DNA from: Tetrahymena elliotti 4EA
Lineage: Eukaryota; Ciliophora; Oligohymenophorea; Hymenostomatida; Tetrahymenidae
Assembly (NCBI GenBank): GCA_000231825.2
Contig: JH720294.1
Span: forward strand, 1,730-46,603
Direction: 5' to 3'
Length of the DNA: 44,874 bases
The stretch's first letter is position 1, and each line of letters opens with the position of its first letter. Positions 31,164 to 41,458 of this stretch are shown here, piece by piece. The position numbers were made by a program, and so were the translations under genes. The notes beneath the pieces were generated by a model. It made no database searches. It was given only the letters and a program-made list of their open reading frames with translations, and was not told the origin of the DNA.

Positions 31164-33940
31164 ATGATAGAAGAGAACGAATCTACTTCAGATTCAGTTT
31201 TTGAATTAGTGAGAATTTTACATAAAACAAAGCTAACTTTTGATCATGAATACATCGATTAAGATGGTTATACTTTTAATTAGAGTTTATTGGCAAAATA
31301 TTTTATTCCAGATGATTGCTAATCCTACCAAACAGTATATTGGATTCTTAAAACCACTAGCTTTAAAGTAAATAATTATGGTAGAATTTTTATGGACTGA
31401 ATATTTTTTTAAAGTAAAGCAGAACTTTACTTCCTTATGAAAAACTTTTTAAAATGTGCTTATTGATACCTGCCATGAAATCAATAGAAGAATTCTATAT
31501 TTGCCAAAGATACGTAAACATTATTAATTTTATAAACATAAATAATATGATAATATTTGATTGGCTTGATAAAACTTTTAGAGATAAGTATTTACATTTT
31601 CACTAAAATTTTTTTATAAATAGCTTATGAAAATGATGACTCTTTGTGTTAGGAAAGTATTCAAAAAAGCACCAAGAAATCAAGATTTTTTTGCAAGATT
31701 TGATATTGCTTGTTAAAAACTTACAACTGAACTTATAGGCTTTTATGATTCAGGAATAATTGAAGGGTTAAGTGTAGAATAGTTTAATATAAAGTCAGCT
31801 CTTGATGAAATGTAATAAAGTTAGTTTTTTATCTTTTATGAAGAAATTATTTTCATAAAAAAAATATTTTAAAAAGAAGAATTATGAATTAATTTTTATT
31901 TATTTAAAAAGAGACACTAATCTATATGATAATGAAGAAAATGTGTAATATCCTGATAAGATAAATCATGAAAATGTTGAGCAAGTTCATTATCTTTTTT
32001 TTAGGTTAAATTTAGCTATCATGAGCTCGAAAAATTCCCTCTTGTACAGACCTTATATTTAGGAGAAGTTTTTGTTTTATTGGACAAATTATGTTCAATT
32101 TATTCAAAAATATCAAATGCTTTCAAGCTTTTAGATAATGATTGTGAATGTAATTAACTCTTAAAAACTTTAAAAATTTTAGAAATAAAATAAATATTTT
32201 TTTATTTAGGATTTGATTCTATTCCTCAATAAATATTTTAGAGGAAAAGTAGAAAGATTTACTGATGGAACAGCTAAAGGGATTGATTGTTTGAGAAAAA
32301 TTATAAATTTAATTTATCTTAAAACAAAAGACTTTTCCAAAGAGATTGTAATAATGCATAATGATCCTCTAAGCAATATAGTTAACTTACTAAATTATCT
32401 CTAAGAACTAAAGATTTTAGATTAAATTATCATAGATGAAGCAGCCTTGGCCTTATAAAAATGCATTTTAATTATAACTAAAGATAACTATAATAAAAAG
32501 TTTTTTGAAGTGGATTCTGAAGTTCCTGAAAAACTCTTTTTAAATGTATATTTTACTTCATCATTCATTCATTAGTGATTTTTGATTTGTGTAAATAAAT
32601 TAGAAAATAACGATTATGACTACATTCCTGCTTGACTAGAAAAAGAATATCAATCTAAATTATAGAAATCTTTTGTTTTTTATAGGCTGTTTAAATAATA
32701 TTGAGGATCTATAAATAAAACAAAACTTAAACAATAGTATTAATATGAATTAGTATGATGAAGAATATGACTAAGTCAAATACTTAGCTAAAGGTATTAT
32801 TGGGGAATTAAGTTTACCAGATGTATAAAATATAATAATCCATTTCAGTTTGTTGCTTGAATTTGTATTCTATTTTTTATTTTTTGTTCTTTTTTTTTTG
32901 GTTTTTATTTTATATTTTTAAAAATCCAATCAATGATGATTGTTTTAAAATAAAATTTATTATTAAATAGCCAGTGAATGATGAAGTATTTGTAAACTAC
33001 TTGATAGATGCTAAATACAATATTGATTCTGAGAATAACAAAGAAGTAATTGTTAAGTTATATAATAAAGATAGTCTATAATAGTTAGCCAAGAATAAAC
33101 CTTATGCTTTGAAATTTTTATTCTTCCTTTCTTACAAACTAGATCAAGAATTTGTTTTATCTCTTAGAGAAGAAAAAAATATATTTTATGAAATATTTTA
33201 GTTGCTTGATTGCAATAGCCACACAGATACAATTAATTCTATATTATAAACTCTTTTAAATCACCTAGACTATATATTCAAAAATAAATAAGGTAAAAAT
33301 TATTCAATTTTAAATTTGGTTAAAGATTTATTATGTAAATAAAGGGCTTTATGAAGAGTCTGTAGCTGGTATGAATGAGTATATATAAAACTTGTAATTG
33401 CAAGATATCAAAGATGAGTGGGAATAGCTTGAAGGCTAGATGAGAATGAAGAGAATTATAGATTTTACAGAAACATATAACTTATTCAATATCATTCTAT
33501 TTTATCCTTTAGAAATTGAAAAAATATAAGATACTTTACTTAATCTTCGTAAAAAAGAAATTGTTAACTGCTTTTACACAAAATTACCTTACTGCTGTGG
33601 ATAATGTGGGAAAAAGACTAAAGAATATAATTACCTATAAAATTCATTTAAGAGACCTAACATTATTTGTTCTAACTGTGAATCTCATATCCCTATTTAT
33701 ACTTTAAAATGTAACTTTAAAATAGACATTAGCCAAGAAATGAGAAACTATATCCATAATACTTCAAAAAGATTCTTTGAATCCTTTAGCTCCTAAATAA
33801 ATTTACTCAAAAAAGCAGCCTAGAAGAATTTCAAAAAAAATGACATTTCTTCTCTTAATATTATTTTCACAGAATTCGATCCTTTGATAATTTTGCACTT
33901 TTAACATATGAAATAGTAAATTAAATTTGATTTTGACTGA
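31164..33940 (+). CDS. Unrecognised protein with C-terminal Cys4 zinc motif
   Basis: Eight exons: 31164-31367, 31415-31513, 31624-31811, 31912-32149, 32210-32545, 32604-32822, 32971-33292 and 33345-33940. The total is 2202 nt (733 residues), in phase throughout. Most of the protein is Leu/Ile/Asn/Lys-rich and helical (for example NNKEVIVKLYNKDSL, KPYALKFLFFLSYKL), which suggests a helical-repeat scaffold. Near residue 590 comes CCGQCGKKTKEY and 18 residues later IICSNCES, a CxxC...CxxC zinc ribbon or degenerate RING. The last 100 residues are helical and charged. An E3-like or vesicle-tethering role would be a guess; I recognise no family. The exon chain is my reconstruction. The second (110-nt) and third (100-nt) introns are the least certain. 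Confidence 0.65.
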
Positions 33941-34632
33941 AACCTAAATCAATATCTAGTGAGTTAATTAGTGATAAACAATTTCTAAAATAAAATTATA
34001 ATCTTAAAAAAAAACAATTTAAATCTTAAATTTATTAAAAGTAAAACTTTCCTCCTGTACTTTATGTCAAATACTTAAATATATTTAGCAAATATGCTCA
34101 AATGTTTGTTTTTAAATTATTTTGATCGATAAACTGCCTTTTTTAAATAAAAATTTAAAATAAAATAAAATTATTTCATCAATAAATTTGAAAAATTAAG
34201 AAAAAGATTTAGTTCTTTCTTTACTTATTGAGTATTCCATTAAAATTATTTATTATGTTATTATCACAAATTTTTGCTTATCATTATAATCCCAATTCTT
34301 CAAAATTAAATAATAAGATATTTAACATAATACAATTTTTAAAGTTTATCATGAAAAAGAAAATAGATACTGAGCATTAAAAAATAAAATATTAATATTT
34401 AATGTAAAACATTTAAAACAACTCAAAATTATATTAATTTCTATCCTCTTATTTACTTTTCTTCTTACTTTTTTAATTTGTTTTAATGCAACAAATGCCA
34501 ATCTAAAATTTCTTTTTTCTTTGTATTAATTGACTTTTTTGTAACTAGATTTTCAAATTGATCTTATTTTTAGCTAGAAAATTTCAATATTCGTTCTTTA
34601 TAATCGTGTAGTCTACTATAACTAAAAAATGA
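33941..34632. other. Intergenic between convergent 3' ends
   Basis: AT-rich spacer between the gene ending at 33940 (+) and BBIP1 (-). No gene or distinctive element is seen. Confidence 0.5.
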
Positions 34633-34836
34633 TCAATTATCTTTAGGCTGCTCTTTTATTTAGTTTAGCATTTATTTTTCTAATTCTTCTAATTTTAGTA
34701 GAGTTAAACTCTTTAAAGGAAGAATTTTAGGTTTACATAATATTTCTTTGTTTGTATCAGATTCGCTAAAAATCAATCCATTATGAGGTATGATTTCCTT
34801 TAATTTAGTTAGAATTTCCTTTTGTTAATGGTTCAT
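34633..34836 (-). CDS. BBIP1: BBSome-interacting protein 1 (BBIP1/BBIP10)
   Basis: A single exon of 67 residues. The core EILCKPKILPLKSLTLLKLE matches the defining BBIP1 segment (VLCKPKLLPLKSLTLEKLE in vertebrates), and is preceded, as in the family, by a short amphipathic helix ending in an IIPxxG turn (KEIIPHNG). A charged helix follows (EELEKQMLNQIKEQ). BBIP1 is the smallest BBSome subunit and helps assemble the coat complex that carries membrane proteins through cilia. A heavily ciliated cell should need it. The gene is about 200 bp and stands alone between two AT-rich spacers. It ends in TGA; the ATG at 34836 is the first in the frame. No intron is needed. Confidence 0.88.
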
Positions 34837-35377
34837 TTTTCAATATCTAAATATACTTTTTGCTTTTTATAATAACTACAATATTTTTGTAAAATTTTAA
34901 ATCTTTTGATTTAATATTATTAAATTCTTATTAATAAAAGCAAACAAATGCACATATATGTTTTGTTTTTAACTTAGGATATTTATTTTTCAAATTAAAT
35001 ATCAGCTATAATAATACAATCAATGTATTAAAAAGATGTGTCAATGTAGGCTTAATAGTTTTTTTTGTTTTAGAATGTTTCAATAGAAATAAAACATTTA
35101 ATTTATTTAGAGTTATTATATTATCTCTCATTATTAAAATACTGTTATCTTGTAATAATATAAATCTTTTCAAATTTGCATCATTATTTTAAAATTATTA
35201 GTATCTTTTCATTCAATTTTTTCTTTAAAATTAAGTTCAATTAATTAAGAATAGGTAAGGACAAAGTAGAATCTCATAATATCTTATATCTGTTTACAAA
35301 TAAAAAATTATTCAATTAAATTTGCATAAATTAATATTATAAAATTAATATAAATTCATAGAGGTGAAAAATAAAAA
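34837..35377. promoter_or_regulatory. Divergent intergenic promoter region
   Basis: About 540 bp between BBIP1 (-) and the cyclophilin gene (+), which are transcribed away from each other. Strongly AT-rich with no motif I can name. It must contain both promoters by layout. Confidence 0.45.
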
Positions 35378-36346
35378 ATGAACGTTTTCAAGCTTGTAAG
35401 AAACTTTTCTTCTTCAAAGAACCCTAAGGTATTCTTTGATATGGCTATTAATGGCAACCCTAGTGGAAGAATGGTCTTTGAAGTATTAAATTATTTAGAA
35501 AGTGATAAAAAATGCAATAATATTCATAAACAAAATTATATTTTAATAGCTTTATGCTGATGTTGTTCCCAAGACTGCTGAAAATTTCAGAAGACTTTGC
35601 ATTGGAGATGCTAAGTCCGTTGTTTCTGGTAAGCCTTTGAGCTACAAAGGAAGCGTTTTCCATAGAATTATTCCTAGATTTATGTGCTAGGGAGGTGATA
35701 TCACTCACGGAAACGGTTATGGTAATAAATAATAGATATTTTAAGTTTGAAATAAAAGCAATGCAAATTTACTTATTTTGAATTCTCTTAATTAAACTGG
35801 CTTATTTATTTTCGTTTTGTTATTTATAGGTGGTGAATCTATTTATGGAAGACATTTCCCTGATGAAAACTTCAAGTTGAAGCATTCTGGTCCTGGTATG
35901 AAGAACTTGAATTTTATTTAGTTTTCATACAAGAAAAACATTCAAAAGTTTTCTACCAAAAATTTAGAACTGAATGAAATAAAGAATTTTCTTAATATCT
36001 CAAAACATAAATCAATTAACTTTCAATATTTTTTAATAGGAATCTTATCTATGGCTAATTCTGGCCCTAACAGCAATGGATCATAATTCTTTATCACAAC
36101 TGAAACTACAGACTGGTTAGATGGTAAGCATGTTGTTTTTGGAAAGCTCATCTAAGGTCAAGAAGTCCTCTCACGTATTTATTTACAATTTGAATAATTT
36201 ATTCTAAATAAAATGAATTTAAGAAGTATTTTTTAAACCTTAATTTTATATAAATAGTTTGCGAATAACAAGGTAGATCTAATGGATAAACTAAATCAAA
36301 GGTTGTTATTACTGATTGTGGTGAGATTGCTCCTTAAAAATAATGA
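35378..36346 (+). CDS. Cyclophilin-type peptidyl-prolyl isomerase, possibly mitochondrial
   Basis: Five exons: 35378-35482, 35550-35721, 35830-35895, 36040-36174 and 36258-36346 (188 residues). Introns are 67, 108, 144 and 83 nt. Cyclophilin hallmarks are complete: [36 protein letters not shown] with the catalytic Arg, [30 protein letters not shown] and [14 protein letters not shown], which contains the Trp of the cyclosporin-binding site. The C-terminal [10 protein letters not shown] closes the barrel. Compared with cytosolic cyclophilin A (about 165 residues) it has an extra basic, Ser/Phe-rich N-terminus ([15 protein letters not shown]) with no acidic residue, like a mitochondrial presequence. 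The enzyme speeds cis-trans isomerisation of X-Pro bonds during folding. All junctions are in phase. Confidence 0.93.
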
Positions 36347-37030
36347 AAGATTAATGAATGAAAATCAAACAATCCATTTAATTATAATAATTGATTAATA
36401 AAAACTATCCATACTATATTATACAATTTCTTTTTTATTTTTTATGACTAAGTAAGTAGTGAGCTATCAAGTAATTTAAAAACTAATATCAATACTGATT
36501 ATTTTATTCAACTTAAAATTTAATTTAATTTATGGAGTTATGTAATTTGTGTTTTTAGAAATTCTAATTTATTATTTTATTAAAATCAAAAAGCAAATAA
36601 TTAAATGGTTGATAAATAAATTTTTTTTTAAAGGCAAAATTCTCAATTATGAAATTAAACTTTTTTATTATAAATTAACGCTTACTTTTATTCGGTGAAA
36701 ATAGCGTGTTAATTTTTTTGTATATTAAAATTGAATTATTATTTCAGCTATAAAAATGGAATTTTTTTCATTTAATTGTGTGAAATTAACAATAAAAATA
36801 ATAAAAAACTAATTTAAAATAAAAAAGAAAGCTGATTTAAAATTTTATTATTGGTAAAAAGAATAAACTATCATCATAAATTCAAAGTAGAACTAACAAA
36901 AAAAATAATTTAATATTACAAATAATAAATTCTAAACAATATATTTCAAGAAGCTTGAAGCTAAAGCAAAACAAGAAAAAATAAAACAAACTTTAATTTT
37001 GATCAAGCTTGCAAACTATTTTTTTTAGTA
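36347..37030. other. Intergenic, no gene recognised
   Basis: AT-rich spacer between two plus-strand genes. No coding stretch, RNA gene or repeat is seen. It presumably holds the promoter of the gene at 37031. Confidence 0.5.
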
Positions 37031-38505
37031 ATGTAGAGGACACCAATAAAGAGTGATTAATCGAAAATCTCTTCATTTGGATAAGCCTTGAGAAAGATTA
37101 GTTTTGAGCCAGAAGATAAAAAATAATAATATGGGAGTGGTGAAAAATGTAAAACAAGCAAAGGATAAAGAACTTCAAGATTTGAAAAAAATTATGACTA
37201 CAAGGAATAAAACAAGTCAGGTGTCTCTTCAACAAGCCGTGTCACATTTAACATGAATACATCACAAAAATAAGGTATTTGCTCTTTTTTTTATCATATT
37301 TTTAGTTAATCTAAACTATTTTGATCTTAGAAAATGAAGACTATGAAAATTTGAAAAAATTTAAAAAAGACCCAAAGCAAGTAAATTTAAAAAAATAAAA
37401 TAGCATTGATCCAGAGATCTTAAACTCCTATGATGAAAAAAGCATTTCAGATTATTTTGGAACTCTCAGTCATATAAAAGAATTTTAAACTCCAATTATG
37501 CGTACTTTGAATACAAATGTACAACTAGACTCTCTTTTTCATAGAAAAGAAGAAAAAAATCAAGCAGTTATCTCTCCTTAAAAGGCAGTAACTCCTATAA
37601 AGTAGATCAGATTAAATCCAACAACAATAACTTCCAAAGCTAATGTATAGCTAAGGTATAATACAATTTAAGAGTGGGAATAAATATAAGCAAATAATAG
37701 GCTACACAATAAAAAAATAACTCCAAGAAATAGGTGTGAGTATTCTTATGTTGAAAGACTTGATTCTTCTTAGACAGAGAGGAAATAATCTATAAATAGA
37801 GCTTAACAATAAAAAATCAAAGATTCTAGTAGCCAAATCGTTACTTTGCCTGGAGGAAGTAATTATTATTCTTGCTAAAGTGAAATAAAAAATGGAACGT
37901 ATAGAGATGAGTCACCAAATTAAATAATATATAATAATTATCTAAAAACATAAGATGAGACCAAGAGAAGTGCCAGTAAAAGCAGAAAAAATGACTCGAG
38001 TAATGTAAATTCTATTATGAGCAGTCCTAAAAATTCTAATAATATTCCAGAGAAGAACCAGTTTAGCTTTTAGGCAAACCTATTTTCAAAATTTCTGAAA
38101 TCTGTTAGTAATTAAAGTAACAAAATTTAGGATGAGTAGAAGTAAGAAACATACATTTCAATGTATAAATAGGATTATAAGCCTAAAACTAAAAGAATTG
38201 ATCTAGAACTTTAGAACTAATAATTTAAAAAAAAGTTGAATACTTTAACTAGCCGCACATCAAACTACTCTAATTTAGATTAACCTAAGGAAAATATTTT
38301 AGAAGATTAATCTAAAATTAATAAAATCAAAGATAAAAAAAATATTTCTACTTTAGAAATAAAGATCCAAGAGCATAATTATTCTTCATAAGCTTATTCT
38401 CATCAAAAAATTTTATAAAATACAATCAATAATAGTACTATTTCACTAAATACTTAAAAATTAGAATAGTCGATGTAATTTAATGGTATGAAGAATCATG
38501 CATGA
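37031..38505 (+). CDS. Low-complexity basic protein of unknown function
   Basis: Two exons, 37031-37274 and 37331-38505 (472 residues), with one 56-nt intron. The protein is rich in Ser, Asn, Lys, Gln and Arg, mostly disordered, with no membrane segment or known domain. It has many SxxR/K and SP/TP sites (for example PIKSDQSK, VISPQKAVTPIKQ and MSSPKNSN) that could be phosphorylated. A downstream ATG at 37131 in another frame is open for only about 40 codons and is not used. The absence of TGA across nearly 1200 bases in one frame, and the clean end at 38505, support a real gene. No partner or pathway can be inferred. Confidence 0.7.
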
Positions 38506-38886
38506 TGATATTCAAAATTATTAATAATTTAATTCTTGTTTGTATAAGTTTTTTTACTTTATGATGGGATTAATATTTAATTACTTTATTAATTTTCTCT
38601 CAATCACTACAAAATTTTACCTTAAAATATTTAATATAAAAAATACTTTAATATATCCAAATACATTTAGGAAATTAAAAAAATAATAATAAATTTTAGA
38701 TCATATTTTAATAAACAGAACTTAATCAAATTTTATCTGATTCTAAAACCATCAAATTAAAAATGACTTCAAAATTTTTTTTTTTCATTTTTTTCTCATT
38801 TTTAAAATTAAATACTTTTTGTTTCTGAAAATAATATTTAATTATTAAATTTTAATATTAATTATTTTTATTATATTCTAGAATAG
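38506..38886. other. Intergenic, no gene recognised
   Basis: Very AT-rich spacer upstream of the broken propeller gene; nothing coding is seen. Confidence 0.45.
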
Positions 38887-40384
38887 ATGTCTTTCTAATT
38901 GAGAGATAGACTTTGTAACTATAAGTAATAAAAATCATGGAAAGCTCGAATCTAAAACATTTCTACTATATTTATATCGATTTCTTGAACTACTTAATAT
39001 TGGAATTCAGAAATTAGTTTTATTTGAGTTTATGATTTCAAAACTTTAGGATTTTTTAATTTTATGAATTAATTAAACTAAAGTAATTAAGGAATTATTG
39101 TTTAAGCCTTATTAGATTATAATTCAAGTAATAACTTAATGATTTTGGATATCTTAGGTAAATTTTATCAATATTCATTAGTTAATAGATTAAATTTATA
39201 AAGCACTGTAAAAATAACTGAAATCTTAGATGGAAAAGAAGAGGTAAGAGGATTTAAATATAATAACTTTACTAATGATGTTTTTATATATACATAATAC
39301 TTTATTTATAAACTAGATTTTAATGTTTTAATATGCTAATATGAGCCCAAACTAAGTGAATAAAAAAACCTTTATGCTAAAATACCTCTTACCAACCAAT
39401 AAACAGACTACTTGATTTACACCAAAAATAATACTCTTTTCAGATATAGCTAATTTACTATTAAGCATGAATTTGAAATGACTCCTATCTAAATCTTGGG
39501 TATAAAGTATGATCAAATAAATGATATTTTAATTTTGGCTTATGAAGACCATTTGCTGTTTTATTAAATATACTAACATAGCAAAAAGTTAAATTTGTTG
39601 TAGATCAGATATTTTTCTAATTATTTATAACAGATAACATCATAATTACTTTTGATTAAAAAATTATTCATTTAGATACTGAATCAAATAGTATAATAAA
39701 AAGTATATAATTTAATACAACTTAATTTACTACATCTTTCAACTTTAATTGGTAATATAAAATTCTTATTGTTGGATTTAGTGATGGCTATGTGCTTTAA
39801 TATAATGAGTTTGACTAGACTTTTTACACTAATAAAATCTCCAAAACTTATCTTATTAATAATGAGATTACTAATATATAATTTGTAAAAGAGTCTGAAT
39901 CAAATATATTTGCTTATGCTGTATCTAATACATCAATTAGGCTTCAAATTGATGTACTTCAATCTAATATAATTTAAGAAATAGACTTAAAAAGTTTAGT
40001 AAAGGAGGATTCCTTACTTAATTAAGTTGAGTAAATTCATAATTGATAAGTAGTTTTAAAGATCCATTTTTTGTTTTAGTGGATAAAAAAAAACTTATGT
40101 TTGGAATTACCGAGTAAGAGAATAATAAAAAATTTGCTTCTACCTAAAAATTAAATTTTTAAGTACCACTTAAATTAGAATTACAATAATAATATAATCC
40201 CATGCAAGGTAAAGTGTTAAATCTAGGTGATATTCTAGCTGTTGAAGATTCATAATTAGTATCTGTGGTATTTAAAATAAATTAACCTATTATATTATAA
40301 ATTTAGGTATGGTAAAATTTTTATGCTTTGAGCCAGTAATATTGTTTCACTATATATGATGAGGTCTAAACGTGCCCTCACTGA
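38887..40384 (+). pseudogene. Broken propeller-type gene, related in style to the next gene
   Basis: From ATG 38887 one frame shows propeller-like blades (QYWNSEISFI, VYDFKTLGFF, LIYTKNNTLFRYSQF, ILILAYEDHLLFY). It is stopped by TGA at 38986-38988 and again at 39025-39027, the latter inside a blade. Near 39586, in an A5 run, the coding sense moves to another frame (DNIIITFDQKIIHLDTES, ILIVGFSDGYVLQYNEFDQ). Near 40035 it moves again (DPFFVLVDKKKLMFGITEQ, NLGDILAVEDSQ), then ends at TGA 40382-40384. Two stops and two shifts make a decayed gene the simplest reading, rather than introns, since no splice sites fit. Immediately downstream lies an antisense transposase remnant. The similarity in style to the intact gene at 41459 suggests a paralogue, but I could not align them formally. 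Confidence 0.65.
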
Positions 40385-40457
40385 AGTAGCTGATGCTAAC
40401 TAAATCTAGGATCTGTTAATCCCTATTATGTAGAATAGATAATCCTTTTTGCTTTTA

Positions 40458-40943
40458 TCACTTAATTTTTTGGGTATTGCTCTCAACCTATATATACCTA
40501 AATAAATCTAGATACTTCTCTGCTATTAATGTACTATCAATTCTAGATATAGGACCAATTCCATCAATAGATATTGCACCCCAAAATCATTAATTGCTTA
40601 TTATTATTTGAAGGTTAAGCATATTAAAGTTAAGACTAATCAATTTATGAAGCTACCTCCTAACCAAAATTCTACCACTATTGTAATATAAATTAAAAGC
40701 CCATTCATCAATGAACACGATCTCTCCTTTTTTTCTTAATTTTTTATCAGGTTGAGAAAACTCTAATCTCTCCTCAATATTTTTAATAGAGAGCACTAGC
40801 TTAATGTTGGCTTTATAAGACTTGTATCCTTATTATAAAATTTCTTTATTTACTCCTGCTAACTTCAGTTCGAATAATTCCCCATTTAAAATATTCTTGA
40901 ATGAGATGTGGTTATTTTTTGTAATATCTAATTCTGTTTCCAT
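40458..40943 (-). pseudogene. Decayed Tc1/mariner-like transposase
   Basis: On the minus strand from ATG 40943 the reading frame follows a Tc1-type transposase. There is a linker with LSIKNIEERLEFSQ, then KGEIVFIDEWAFNLYYNSGR (the Tc1 motif ViFSDEskFNLf.sdGR with the first catalytic Asp), and FWGAISIDGIGPISRIDSTL plus AEKYLDLF (Tc1: WGcfS..GvGPl.rIDG.l....Y.dil). An in-frame TGA (40589-40587) splits the two motifs and another ends the frame at 40460-40458. The region that should carry the second Asp (QDN.. box) is not recognisable, and neither is a complete N-terminal DNA-binding part. The copy therefore cannot be active. The frame continues upstream without TGA to at least 41040, but that part has no family match. 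Confidence 0.75.
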
Positions 40944-41458
40944 AATACTAAATATTTAAATTTTTTTTAATTTGTGTGAGATATAAAAATTCATCTATAC
41001 ATTCTCAGTCTGGCCAAAATTATCCAACAACGAAGTATCCAACTCAACCTGTTTCACTTTAAAAGATAATCAATAAATCATATTACATAATTATTCAAAG
41101 GCAAAACACTTAAGAAACTTTACCAAATAAGAAAACTCTATTATGTCTATGAGATTGCCTAATTTACTAAAAATGCACTGATAGATAGATTTTAGTATAA
41201 ATTAATACTATCTGACTTTGGAATTATATTCATAAAAGATTCATTAATCCCTTAAATTCCTAACCACTGGAGTAATAACTCACTCATACAATAATTTCAA
41301 TTCAATATTTAATTAATCCCCACTTATCAAATTTTATTAATAATAATGATAATTAAAGTACTAATATTAAGAATAATTAAAGTACTAAAAGTAATAAAAA
41401 ATTAAATAAATTTATCAAAAATTTTAGTTATTTACTTTAAAAGCAAAAGGTTTTTCTT
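40944..41458. other. Spacer with degenerate coding-like sequence
   Basis: Between the transposase remnant and the intact gene at 41459. Plus-strand frames around 41146-41300 still look protein-like (KNALIDRFQYKLILSDFG, FIKDSLIPQIPNHW) and may be the separated 3' part of the broken propeller gene. The last 130 bases are AT-rich with repeated AATTAAAGTACTAA and should be the promoter of the next gene. Confidence 0.4.

Noticed and set aside
32604..32650. Exon ending after ENNDYDYIPA
   Set aside because: That frame meets TGA with no donor site. The alternative frame from the acceptor at 32603 joins smoothly to the following sequence.
35460..35708. Minus-strand 82-codon frame
   Set aside because: It is antisense to cyclophilin exon 2 and intron 1, with no family match.
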